Below are positions 54,103 to 61,547 of a DNA stretch of 64,000 nucleotides, in pieces. The DNA lies in NCBI RefSeq assembly GCF_000008765.1, contig NC_003030.1, positions 1,212,001 to 1,276,000 on the forward strand, in the 5' to 3' direction. The notes beneath the pieces were generated by a model, which did not search any database, was not told where the DNA came from, and worked only from the letters and a program-made list of their open reading frames with translations. The position numbers and the translations under genes are program-made. Within the stretch, counting starts at the first letter, position 1. Every line of letters begins with the position of its first letter. Origin of the DNA: Clostridium acetobutylicum ATCC 824 (lineage in GTDB: Bacteria; Bacillota; Clostridia; Clostridiales; Clostridiaceae).

Positions 54103-54111
54103 TGGTATAAT
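54103..54111 (+). promoter_or_regulatory. Extended -10 promoter ahead of the polA leader
   Basis: TGGTATAAT is a perfect TGnTATAAT extended -10. Transcription should begin near 54118, exactly at the left arm of the long hairpin, giving polA a ~250-nt leader. Confidence 0.6.
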
Positions 54112-54114
54112 ATA

Positions 54115-54211
54115 GTGAAACCTTAACAAAACTTAAGTTATATAAGAATTAAAAACACAATCACCAAGTGATTTTAATTCTTATATAACTTGTAGTTTTG
54201 TAAGGTTTCAC
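54115..54211 (+). repeat. Long inverted repeat in the polA leader
   Basis: Left arm from GTGAAACCTTAACAAAACTT through AAGTTATATAAGAATTAAAA pairs with the right arm TTTTAATTCTTATATAACTT through TTTGTAAGGTTTCAC; about 38 of 40 positions match, with a ~17-nt loop around CACAATCACCAAGTGA. No T-run follows. As RNA it would be a very stable hairpin at the 5' end of the polA transcript. Confidence 0.85.
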
Positions 54212-54220
54212 AAAAGAGTG
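54144..54220 (+). repeat. 77-bp exact direct repeat, copy 1
   Basis: Runs from AAGAATTAAAAACACAATCA to TTTCACAAAAGAGTG and is repeated without change at 54245-54321. Contains the hairpin loop and whole right arm. Confidence 0.95.
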
Positions 54221-54244
54221 AAATCCCAAGGATAGACTAAGGTT

Positions 54245-54321
54245 AAGAATTAAAAACACAATCACCAAGTGATTTTAATTCTTATATAACTTGTAGTTTT
54301 GTAAGGTTTCACAAAAGAGTG
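54245..54321 (+). repeat. 77-bp exact direct repeat, copy 2
   Basis: Identical to 54144-54220, 24 bp downstream of it. It keeps 11-bp inverted arms (AAGAATTAAAA / TTTTAATTCTT) but not the lower left arm, so its own hairpin is shorter and the right arms of both copies compete for the single full left arm. Confidence 0.95.
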
Positions 54322-54367
54322 TGACTTAATTTGAAGAAACATTGAAACTTAATTTAGGAGTGATAAA

Positions 54368-56983
54368 ATGGAAAGACTGCTTGTGTTAGATGGTAATAGT
54401 CTTATGAATAGGGCTTTTTATGCTTTGCCTGAACTTACAAATGCTGAAGGACTCCATACAAATGGAATATATGGCTTTATGACTATGCTTATAAAAATGC
54501 GAGATGAAATAAAGCCTGATTACATAGTTACAACCTTTGATAGGAAAGCACCTACCTTTAGACATAAGGAATACGAGGATTACAAGGCAGGAAGAAAAAA
54601 AATGCCTCCTGAACTTAGTGAGCAGTTTCCTGTATTAAAAGAATTACTTGAAAAGTTAGCTATAAACATATTTGAAATAGATGGTTTTGAGGCCGATGAC
54701 CTCATAGGAACATTAGCATGTTTTGCTAAAGAAAAGGGAATAGAAGTATACATAGTTACAGGGGATAAAGATGCCCTTCAGCTTGCAGATGATAATGTTA
54801 AGGTTGTTATAAATAAAAAAGGAATGACCGAAAAAGAAATATACGATAAAAATAGAATGATTGAAGAGTTTGGTGTTACTCCAGTTCAGTTTATAGATGT
54901 AAAAGGACTTATGGGAGATAATTCTGACAACATACCGGGAGTACCAGGAATAGGCCCTAAGACAGCCTTTAAGCTCATACAAGAATACGGCAGTGTAGAG
55001 AATGTTCTCGACAATATACAAAATATAAAAGGCAAAAAAATAAAAGAGAACTTAGAGAATTATGCAGAGCAAGCAGTTTTTAGTAAAAAGCTTGCAACCA
55101 TAATGACTAATGTTCCTATTGAAATAGATATTGAGGAAATAAGATCTAAAGAAAGTTTTGATGTTGAGGGTGCTAGACATCTTTTAAGAAGACTTCAATT
55201 TAAGAGTATAATAGAAAAAATTCCAAGTCTTAATGTTGAAGCGGAAAAAAGTGATTTTGTTGTAGAGTATAATTTAATAGACGAATTTCCAAAATTTCAT
55301 GAATTATTTTCAGCTATTAAAGATACTGAAATTTATATGTCATATTCTATAGGAAATGGAGAGCTGTATTCTAAGATTTATATTGATACAATTTTTATGA
55401 AAGTAGAAGAAAAGACATATATAGTAGATTTAAAGAAAATAATTGAGCAAAATAGAGAAGATGTTCTCAAAGATTTAAAAGAGTTCTTTGAGAATAAGAA
55501 AATAGCTAAGATAATACATGATTCTAAAAATATGTATACAGTGCTTATGAAGAATGGCATAAAAATAGAGAATCTGGCATTTGATACGGCAATAGCAGAA
55601 TACCTTATAAATCCATCTAAAAAAGAGTACAATTTAAAAGACGCGGCGGAAGAGATGCTCTTATTGGATTTGACGGGAGAAGACAATGATATTAAAATAA
55701 AAGAAGTTTACGTTATGGATAAAATTTACAATAAACTTAAAGACAAAATAAAAGAATATGATATGGATGAGTTATACTATAAAGTAGAGCTTCCACTCAT
55801 AGAAGTTTTATCCTCTATGGAGAGTGAAGGATTTAAGGTTGAAAAAAATAAACTTCAACAAATTGGCGATAAATTTACAGTTGAAATAGCAAAGGTTAAA
55901 GATGAAATATATAACATGGCAGGTGAGGAGTTTAATATAAGTTCTCCAAAGCAACTTGGAAAAATATTATTTGAAAAATTGGATTTACCAGTTATAAAGA
56001 AAACCAAAACGGGTTACTCCACTAATGCTGAGGTTTTGGAAAAGCTGATGGATAAGCATCCTATAATTGAAAAGGTTGTATACTATAGACAGCTTACAAA
56101 ACTCTATTCAACATATGTTGAAGGACTTAAACCTGTTATAGATGTTGATGAAAAGATACATTCAAGTTTTAATCAAACTGTAACTACAACAGGTAGGCTT
56201 TCAAGTACAGAACCAAATCTTCAAAACATACCTATTAAAAATGAGATGGGAAGAGAAATAAGGAAAGTTTTTGTGCCTGAAAATGATAATTGTATAATAC
56301 TTTCAGCAGACTATTCCCAAATAGAATTAAGAGTTTTAGCTCATATTGCTGATGATGAAAATTTAATTAATGCATTTAAACATCACAGTGATATCCATAC
56401 AAAGACAGCTTCGGAGGTTTTTAGAGTACCTATTGAAGAGGTTACGTCTAGAATGAGAAGTAATGCAAAGGCTGTAAACTTTGGAATTGTCTATGGAATA
56501 AGTGATTTCAGTCTAGCTCAGGATATAAAGGTATCCAAGAAGGAAGCTAAAGAATACATTGATACTTATTTTGAAAGATATCCAAATGTAAAAAAATACT
56601 TGGAGGATATAGTGGTTACAGCTAAAAAGAATATGTATGTAAACACTATAATGAACAGAAGAAGAATTATTCCAGAAATAGCCTCATCAAATAAAATTGT
56701 TAAAGGCTTTGGAGAGAGACTTGCTATGAATACACCTATACAGGGAAGTGCAGCAGATCTTATAAAACTTTCAATGGTTAATGTGTATAGTAAAATAAAG
56801 CAACTAAAGCTTAAAAGTAGGCTTATACTTCAAGTGCATGATGAACTAATTTTGAATGTACATAAGGATGAACTCGAAAAAGTAAAGGAATTAGTAAAAC
56901 TTGAAATGGAAGAGGTTATGGAACTTAAAGTTCCTTTGGAAGTAGATATAGAATCAGGAAATACCTGGTATGAAGCAAAATAA
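54368..56983 (+). CDS. polA: DNA polymerase I
   Basis: 871 residues, TTTAGGAGTGATAAA before the ATG. Domains: 5'-3' exonuclease (1-~290; LVLDGNSLMNRAFYALPELT, FEADDLIGTLA, GDKDALQLA, GDNSDNIPGVPGIGPKTA), a degenerate 3'-5' exonuclease-like domain (~300-465) in which the DxE motif is missing (YMSYSIGNGELYSKIYIDTI), and a family A polymerase (motif A DYSQIELRVLAHIADDENL, motif B RSNAKAVNFGIVYGISDF, motif C LQVHDELILNV). It therefore probably lacks proofreading, as in other Firmicutes PolA. Acts in repair and Okazaki-fragment processing. Followed by coaE 21 bp later. Confidence 0.96.
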   Translation: MERLLVLDGNSLMNRAFYALPELTNAEGLHTNGIYGFMTMLIKMRDEIKPDYIVTTFDRKAPTFRHKEYEDYKAGRKKMPPELSEQFPVLKELLEKLAINIFEIDGFEADDLIGTLACFAKEKGIEVYIVTGDKDALQLADDNVKVVINKKGMTEKEIYDKNRMIEEFGVTPVQFIDVKGLMGDNSDNIPGVPGIGPKTAFKLIQEYGSVENVLDNIQNIKGKKIKENLENYAEQAVFSKKLATIMTNVPIEIDIEEIRSKESFDVEGARHLLRRLQFKSIIEKIPSLNVEAEKSDFVVEYNLIDEFPKFHELFSAIKDTEIYMSYSIGNGELYSKIYIDTIFMKVEEKTYIVDLKKIIEQNREDVLKDLKEFFENKKIAKIIHDSKNMYTVLMKNGIKIENLAFDTAIAEYLINPSKKEYNLKDAAEEMLLLDLTGEDNDIKIKEVYVMDKIYNKLKDKIKEYDMDELYYKVELPLIEVLSSMESEGFKVEKNKLQQIGDKFTVEIAKVKDEIYNMAGEEFNISSPKQLGKILFEKLDLPVIKKTKTGYSTNAEVLEKLMDKHPIIEKVVYYRQLTKLYSTYVEGLKPVIDVDEKIHSSFNQTVTTTGRLSSTEPNLQNIPIKNEMGREIRKVFVPENDNCIILSADYSQIELRVLAHIADDENLINAFKHHSDIHTKTASEVFRVPIEEVTSRMRSNAKAVNFGIVYGISDFSLAQDIKVSKKEAKEYIDTYFERYPNVKKYLEDIVVTAKKNMYVNTIMNRRRIIPEIASSNKIVKGFGERLAMNTPIQGSAADLIKLSMVNVYSKIKQLKLKSRLILQVHDELILNVHKDELEKVKELVKLEMEEVMELKVPLEVDIESGNTWYEAK

Positions 56984-57004
56984 TCTGTTTGGTGGTGGGG
57001 ATAA

Positions 57005-57610
57005 ATGTTAAAGATTGGATTGACAGGAGGAATAGGCAGCGGTAAAAGCACAATTTCGAGAATTTTTAAAGAAAGACAAATTCTTGTGGTTGATGCAGAT
57101 GAGGTATCTAAAGAGGTGCTAAAAGAGCATCCTGAAATATTAACAGCTGTTAGAAATAAGTTTGGTGACAATTTCTTTGATGAAAATGGGGAATTTACAA
57201 GAAGAGAATTTGGAAACTTTATTTTTAACAGTGAGCCTCATAGAAAAGAATATGAGAACATAATAATGCCATATATAAAAAAAGACATAGTTAGAACCAT
57301 GAAACTTTATGAAAGTCTTAATGAAAATGTATGTGTATTAGATGCACCAACGTTAATTGAAAATGACATTTATAAGGACATGGATATAAATATACTTGTA
57401 TGGGTTGATAAAGCTACTCAGATAAAGAGAGTTCAGAAAAGAGATGGCATGTCAGAAGATGAGGTAATCATGAGAATTAACTCTCAAATGTCTTTAGAAG
57501 AAAAGAAGAAATATGTTGATTTTATTATTGATAATAGTGGCGAATTTGAAAATACAATTAAACAAATCGACAGAATAATGCAGTCTGTAAGTATAATGAA
57601 GGGAAAATAA
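57005..57610 (+). CDS. coaE: Dephospho-CoA kinase
   Basis: 201 residues, GGTGGGGAT before the ATG. Last step of CoA synthesis. Walker [19 protein letters not shown] at residues 6-23, [12 protein letters not shown] (CoA/acceptor site), [14 protein letters not shown] and [20 protein letters not shown] (lid). The gene neighbourhood polA-coaE is common in bacteria. Stop TAA touches the next ATG. Confidence 0.95.
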
Positions 57611-58162
57611 ATGAAAGCTAAAATCTTTATATTTTTTATAATAGTAATCGCTTTATTCTTAGCGTTAAATACAAGAAACATATTAAAGCACTTTTATCCA
57701 GTAAGATATGTAAGTTATATAGAGAAGTATTCTAAGGAAAACGATATTGATCCTTATTTTGTAATGGCAGTAATAAGAGTAGAGAGTAATTTTAATGCTT
57801 CAGCAAGATCTAATAAGGATGCATACGGTCTTATGCAGATAACACCAGAAACGGCAGAATGGGCAGCAGAAAAAATGGGATTGCAAAATTTCAAGGTGGA
57901 CGACCTTTCTGATCCTGAAATTAATATAAAGATAGGTTGTTGGTATCTAAAGGATTTGTCGAGTGAATTTGGTGGAGATCAAACATTAATTCTTGCTGCA
58001 TATAATGGGGGAAGAGGCAATGTGAAAAAGTGGCTGAATAATAAGACAAACTCTAAGGACGGAAAGACACTTCACTATATACCTTATGGTGAGACAAGTA
58101 AGTATGTTAAAAAAGTAATGATGGATTATAAAGTGTATAAAAGATTATATGATAATGATTAA
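57611..58162 (+). CDS. Membrane-anchored lytic transglycosylase (Slt-type)
   Basis: 183 residues; starts on the base after the coaE stop. N-terminal membrane anchor (IFIFFIIVIALFLALNTRNI), then the soluble Slt fold: catalytic Glu in AVIRVESNFNASARSNKDAY, GLMQITPETAEWAA, and AAYNGGRGNVKKWL. Cleaves murein glycan strands outside the membrane, probably in growth or sporulation. End of a three-gene operon closed by a strong terminator. Confidence 0.92.
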   Translation: MKAKIFIFFIIVIALFLALNTRNILKHFYPVRYVSYIEKYSKENDIDPYFVMAVIRVESNFNASARSNKDAYGLMQITPETAEWAAEKMGLQNFKVDDLSDPEINIKIGCWYLKDLSSEFGGDQTLILAAYNGGRGNVKKWLNNKTNSKDGKTLHYIPYGETSKYVKKVMMDYKVYKRLYDND

Positions 58163-58212
58163 AAATAGACACATGTAACTAGAGAATTCTAGGATACATG
58201 TGTCTATTTTTT
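58163..58212 (+). terminator. Strong terminator after the transglycosylase gene
   Basis: AAATAGACACATGTA and TACATGTGTCTATTT form perfect 15-bp arms followed by TTTATTT. Confidence 0.9.
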
Positions 58213-58239
58213 ATTTATATATAAAATTTATTAATGTTG

Positions 58240-58267
58240 TTGACAAAAATAAATTATGTAGTATAAT
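58240..58267 (+). promoter_or_regulatory. Promoter of the broken tRNA-Leu copy
   Basis: TTGACA (58240-58245), 16 bp, TATAAT (58262-58267): close to perfect sigma-A consensus. Confidence 0.8.
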
Positions 58268-58291
58268 ATTCTTTGTCAGCTGTTTTGGGAC

Positions 58292-58363
58292 TAATATGCG
58301 AGGGTGGCGGAATTGGCAGACGCGCACGTTTGTGAGGGCGACTACTCGGTGATTAGCATATTA
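58292..58363 (+). pseudogene. Truncated tRNA-Leu enclosed by an 8-bp inverted repeat
   Basis: GCGAGGGTGGCGGAATTGGC (from 58299) is the acceptor and D-arm of a tRNA-Leu; the anticodon arm is disturbed (CACGTTTGTGAGGGCG) and there is no T-arm, acceptor 3' strand or CCA. TAATATGC (58292-58299) and GCATATTA (58356-58363) are perfect complements enclosing it, so the transcript could still fold into a closed stem. It has its own strong promoter. Confidence 0.7.
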
Positions 58364-58388
58364 AATGAGTTTTGTAAAATATATAATC

Positions 58389-58417
58389 TTGACAAAATGC
58401 AGATTATAATATAAAAT
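58389..58417 (+). promoter_or_regulatory. Promoter of tRNA-Leu(GAG)
   Basis: TTGACA (58389-58394), 17 bp, TAAAAT (58412-58417), 12 bp before the tRNA 5' end. Confidence 0.7.
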
Positions 58418-58429
58418 AAATATTGTTTT

Positions 58430-58513
58430 GCGAGAGTGCTGGAATCGGCAGACAGGCACGTTTGAGGGGCGTGTGTCATTGACGTACGGGTTCAAGTCCC
58501 GTCTCTCGCACCA
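58430..58513 (+). tRNA. tRNA-Leu (anticodon GAG)
   Basis: Acceptor GCGAGAG pairs with CTCTCGC; D-arm GCTGGAATCGGCAGACAGG; anticodon arm CACGT-TTGAGGG-GCGTG gives GAG; a short variable arm; T-arm ACGGG-TTCAAGT-CCCGT; discriminator A and encoded CCA. All arms are complete. It reads CUC/CUU leucine codons. Confidence 0.93.
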
Positions 58514-58549
58514 AAATAAATGATTTTCTGAAGTATTTGTGAAGCTCTT

Positions 58550-58757
58550 ATTTTGAACCTACAGTTCAAACAAGGGAGTTCAATATTTAGATGAGTATAT
58601 GTGCTTCATGTGAATCCTTTTACGGTATTGAATGAGATAGATGCATCTGTGAGGACACCCACCTATCGTAGAGATAGGTGTCAAAATTGGGGTAACGGTA
58701 TTTTGGATTTACATTTGAATGTAGAGAGAGGTTTTAAAGACCTCTCTTTTTTTATTA
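58550..58757 (+). ncRNA. Structured non-coding RNA candidate with intrinsic terminator
   Basis: No credible ORF (a 70-codon TTG frame runs through hairpins). Successive paired elements: TTGAAC (58553) with GTTCAA (58564); TTCAATA (58579) with TATTGAA (58626); palindrome AGATGCATCT (58639); GACACC/CTATC with GATAG/GGTGTC (58654-58682); TACAT/ATGTA (58709-58722); terminator AGAGAGGT/ACCTCTCT with T-run (58725-58753). The motif ACGGTATT occurs twice (58622, 58695). Could be co-transcribed with the tRNA. It does not form the single long rod of 6S RNA and lacks known riboswitch cores that I could recognise. Confidence 0.6.
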
Positions 58758-58875
58758 TACTTAATGAATATAATCACATAAAAGGAAATCATACTAACAT
58801 AATGGCTTAATTTGACAATAAGTATAATTTATACTAATATATAATTAGTAAACAATAATTAAGGGGGTATTAATA

Positions 58876-59016
58876 TTGCTAAATGTAAAACTTTGTAGTG
58901 AGAAAAAAATATCCATTATTTTAAAAAAGATATATTATATATTACATCCTGATCAAATTCCAGAAGGAGTTAATAGGATAGAATTTGCTTGGTTCTATGG
59001 GTATGATGATAAATAA
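58876..59016 (+). CDS. Small ORF coupled to a membrane protein
   Basis: 46 codons from TTG 58876 with AAGGGGG 8 bp upstream, an excellent ribosome site. The product (ILKKIYYILHPDQIPEGVNR ... EFAWFYGYDD) is soluble and unrecognised. Its stop overlaps the likely start codons of the next gene (ATG 59003/59006), pointing to coupled translation. Confidence 0.6.
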   Translation: MLNVKLCSEKKISIILKKIYYILHPDQIPEGVNRIEFAWFYGYDDK

Positions 59017-59959
59017 AATATATAATAAGATATTAAAAAATTTTTGGCTGAATTGCAGCTTAACAGTTATTCCTTCCATATTTTTTTTGGCTATTAAAGT
59101 AATTGGTAAAAATATAGGATTAGTAAATAAACAAGATGATTTAACTTTTTTGGGTGGTATATTGTTTAGTATATTTATATTTTTTACTTTTGCGTATGGC
59201 GTTATTAAAAGCTATTGCGATTGTCATATGAATAGCAAAAAAAGTGAAACCCAAAATATACTTCAGAATGTTGCTTCTAGCACAACTTCTGTATGCAATA
59301 ATAAGTTTCATAACTTAATCGAATATATAGAAAAAAGTTCACAAAAAGAAAAATTACCCAATATTATTCGTGATACAATGAAACCAGAAATACAAATAAA
59401 AGAACTATTAAAAGAATTAGAGATTTGTTTAAACTATGTAACAGGTATAGGAAGGGATAATATAGAGATAAGTATATTCCAAAAATTTGACTTTTGGAAT
59501 AAATGGGAATGTAAATATTATAGGAATACGAATAGTTGTGAAATTAATAATATTGTTAGTGATGTAAGATCAACAGCAAATCAAGTTATAAATGGACAAT
59601 ATGATTCTTTATTTTTTCACGATAAAAGACAAGCTATAGAAAAAAATCAATATTTACCAAACGTTAAGGATCAAGCTAGTCAAAATGAAGGTTCAATAAT
59701 ATGCTTAGACATGTCATTGAGAAAAAACAATATTAAATATATATCTTCTGTATTAAATATATCTACATATGGAGAAAAAATAATTAGTAAGGACGATAAA
59801 GAATTAAAAAATAAAATTAAGCACTTTGTAATTGATCCATTTTTACTAAGAATAAAAATGGAGTTATGTAATGAATATATATTGGAGTTATATAACAATC
59901 AGGAATTCAGTAAAGAAAATAAGGTTATACCAATAGACAGTAAAGTAATGAACAATTAA
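59003..59959 (+). CDS. Unknown protein with two N-terminal membrane helices and a large cytoplasmic domain
   Basis: About 318 residues if started at ATG 59003 or 59006, inside the end of the previous small ORF; a TTG at 58985 would give 324. Two hydrophobic helices (about residues 12-33 and 49-70), then a soluble region of ~250 residues with FQKFDFWNKWECKYYRNTNS, SIICLDMSLRKNNIKYISSV and FVIDPFLLRIKMELCNEYIL. The second half has a beta pattern that could be a GAF-like sensor, but no motif decides it. Located at the edge of a prophage segment; possibly a defence or accessory gene. Confidence 0.6.
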   Translation: MMINKIYNKILKNFWLNCSLTVIPSIFFLAIKVIGKNIGLVNKQDDLTFLGGILFSIFIFFTFAYGVIKSYCDCHMNSKKSETQNILQNVASSTTSVCNNKFHNLIEYIEKSSQKEKLPNIIRDTMKPEIQIKELLKELEICLNYVTGIGRDNIEISIFQKFDFWNKWECKYYRNTNSCEINNIVSDVRSTANQVINGQYDSLFFHDKRQAIEKNQYLPNVKDQASQNEGSIICLDMSLRKNNIKYISSVLNISTYGEKIISKDDKELKNKIKHFVIDPFLLRIKMELCNEYILELYNNQEFSKENKVIPIDSKVMNN

Positions 59960-60077
59960 ACATAAAAGACTCTTAGATTATTATCAAGAGCCTTTTTATA
60001 TTTTGAAATTAATTATATATTTATGGTAAAATATCTTAGGAATCTATAATAAATAACATCATGGAAGTGAAAATCGT

Positions 60078-60422
60078 ATGAAACATTTATTCTCTAAAAA
60101 AATAGTATGTATGAATTGTGGTAAGTTTTTTAATTTTAAAAACGATAATGGAATTTATATTTATATATGTAGTGGTTATAAGAATTATGGATCAAAATTT
60201 TGTCCAAGGAATGTTGTACATGAGAAAGATCTTATTAGTTTAGTAAAATTACATATGAGTAAACATTTAAATAAGTCGCATAAAAAACAGATTTTATACG
60301 AAGATTTAGAAAGATTTATTAAAGAAAATATTGTAAAAATAGAAGTGGACAAAGATAATATTGAAATTTTATATTCTGATTGTACTAGAAGCTTTTGGAA
60401 TAAAAAAGATTTGATTCTCTAA
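60078..60422 (+). CDS. Orphan recombinase zinc beta-ribbon protein
   Basis: 114 residues, GGAAGTGAAAA before the ATG, with a plausible TTGAAA...TAAAAT promoter upstream. Sequence VCMNCGKFFNFKNDNGIYIY and CSGYKNYGSKFCPRNVVHEK has CxxC...C...C spacing of the zinc ribbon found in large serine recombinases (zn_ribbon_recom), followed by the coiled-coil lead-in (LYEDLERFIKENIVKIEVDK). The catalytic serine domain and recombinase domain are not upstream. It has its own start and promoter, so it is either a fragment that kept expression or a stand-alone DNA-binding factor. Confidence 0.75.
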   Translation: MKHLFSKKIVCMNCGKFFNFKNDNGIYIYICSGYKNYGSKFCPRNVVHEKDLISLVKLHMSKHLNKSHKKQILYEDLERFIKENIVKIEVDKDNIEILYSDCTRSFWNKKDLIL

Positions 60423-60455
60423 TTTAGGTCGAAGAAAATTAAAAAAATAATCGAT

Positions 60456-60480
60456 AGGGGAGAAGTAAATCTCCCTTTTT
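60456..60480. terminator. Terminator between the zinc-ribbon gene and the prophage genes
   Basis: GGGAG AAGTAAAT CTCCC with T-run on the plus strand and A/T flank on the other; usable in both directions. Confidence 0.7.
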
Positions 60481-60940
60481 ATATGGTAGTTTTTATTGGA
60501 TTAGTTTTTGCAAAATTGTTATCTTTTGCTCTAACTGCGGTCAACAATGTGTTTATCTGAGCTAAAACTTTATCCTTAAATAAAATACATTTTGCTTGAG
60601 CAACTAATTCTGGAGTAGTTAATTTTGTGCCTAACTCGCTTGATAAAACTTGTGCTGCTGCAATAGAATACTTTGCTATAAAGTTTTCATCAATAGGTAT
60701 TATTTTATTAGGGATTACCAGCGAAACTGTATCTCCATTAGTTTCGTCTTCCACAATATCTTTTCCATTAACAGTATACTTTCCTGTAAAAGAAATAGCG
60801 CTATAAGTTAAATTTAAAGGATAATCTTTTAATAGAGCCTGCTCATCTTCGGCTGTCATAGCAAGATTTCCATAAGAATCAAAAGTGGTAGTTGTTGTGA
60901 AAATATTATTTGTAACATCTTGAGTTGTATTGAAATTCAT
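60479..60940 (-). CDS. Prophage-region protein, unknown (153 aa)
   Basis: AAGGAGATGCTTAT before the ATG. Soluble, Thr/Asn-rich N-terminus, beta-type middle (SAISFTGKYTVNGKDIVEDE), helical end (ELVAQAKCILFKDKVLAQIN). No family recognised. Last gene of the minus-strand prophage operon; could be a tail-fibre or virion accessory protein. Confidence 0.6.
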   Translation of the reverse strand: MNFNTTQDVTNNIFTTTTTFDSYGNLAMTAEDEQALLKDYPLNLTYSAISFTGKYTVNGKDIVEDETNGDTVSLVIPNKIIPIDENFIAKYSIAAAQVLSSELGTKLTTPELVAQAKCILFKDKVLAQINTLLTAVRAKDNNFAKTNPIKTTI

Positions 60941-60952
60941 ATAAGCATCTCC

Positions 60953-61207
60953 TTACATATTTTTATATATTACTTTTAACATCTCTATAAGCTCTCTAAC
61001 ATCTTGTTTTTGTATATTGTCTGAAATCTCATTTACTCCTATTTTATCTGCAAGCTTTATGTTACAAATGCTTTCAGATTGATTATCGTTTTGCTTTTTT
61101 ATGCTAAATAACATTTCTGTTTGTGGACTTAAAGTAGCAGAAATACTATTTAAAATTTGTTCTCCATTCTCTGTTAAAAAATTTGAATATGATATATTTA
61201 CATTCAA
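60953..61207 (-). CDS. Prophage-region small protein (84 aa)
   Basis: TTG start at 61207 chosen because AGAAGGTG lies 6 bp upstream (a GTG at 61216 is inside that site). Product LNVNISYSNFLTENGEQILN to ELIEMLKVIYKNM, soluble, unknown. 12 bp before the next gene of the operon. Confidence 0.55.
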   Translation of the reverse strand: MNVNISYSNFLTENGEQILNSISATLSPQTEMLFSIKKQNDNQSESICNIKLADKIGVNEISDNIQKQDVRELIEMLKVIYKNM

Positions 61208-61219
61208 TCTTATCACCTT

Positions 61220-61495
61220 CTATACAAAATATTGAATATAGAATCCTACATTTGGCTCTATTATTTTTAAACTATTTATAAAAAAATCTTCTTTTAATGT
61301 TTCAAAAGAATTTTCTAAAGCACACGTATATGAAAGGTTATTTATTCTGATAGTACACTTAGTATCTGGTACTAGCTTTATCTTTTTAGCTCTTAAACTA
61401 TCTGAAGGTAAATCTGTAAATTTAGAAAAATCCAAAAGTTCTTGATTGGCTGTTGAAGTCGCCCTATAGGAATAAAAACCACTTGTTTGTATCAT
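61220..61495 (-). CDS. Prophage-region small protein (91 aa)
   Basis: AAGAAGGTTCTTT before the ATG. Sequence MIQTSGFYSYRATSTANQEL through KIIEPNVGFYIQYFV looks beta-rich, like small tail-end or head-tail proteins, but unrecognised. 3 codons before the next gene start; clearly one operon. Confidence 0.55.
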   Translation of the reverse strand: MIQTSGFYSYRATSTANQELLDFSKFTDLPSDSLRAKKIKLVPDTKCTIRINNLSYTCALENSFETLKEDFFINSLKIIEPNVGFYIQYFV

Positions 61496-61547
61496 AAAGA
61501 ACCTTCTTTCTCTTATAAAAAGAGTAAGATAAAGTCTTACTCTAAAA

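Noticed and set aside
54144-54321. Two 77-bp repeats considered as a CRISPR-like array
   Set aside because: Only two units, repeats longer than any CRISPR repeat, one 24-bp spacer and no cas genes; fits a tandem duplication.
58550-58757. Naming the RNA candidate as 6S RNA
   Set aside because: Its best pairing is a series of local stems, not the long bulged rod of 6S; without a covariance search a name would be a guess.
58601-58810. 69-codon frame through the structured RNA
   Set aside because: TTG start without ribosome site; runs through two hairpins and the terminator.
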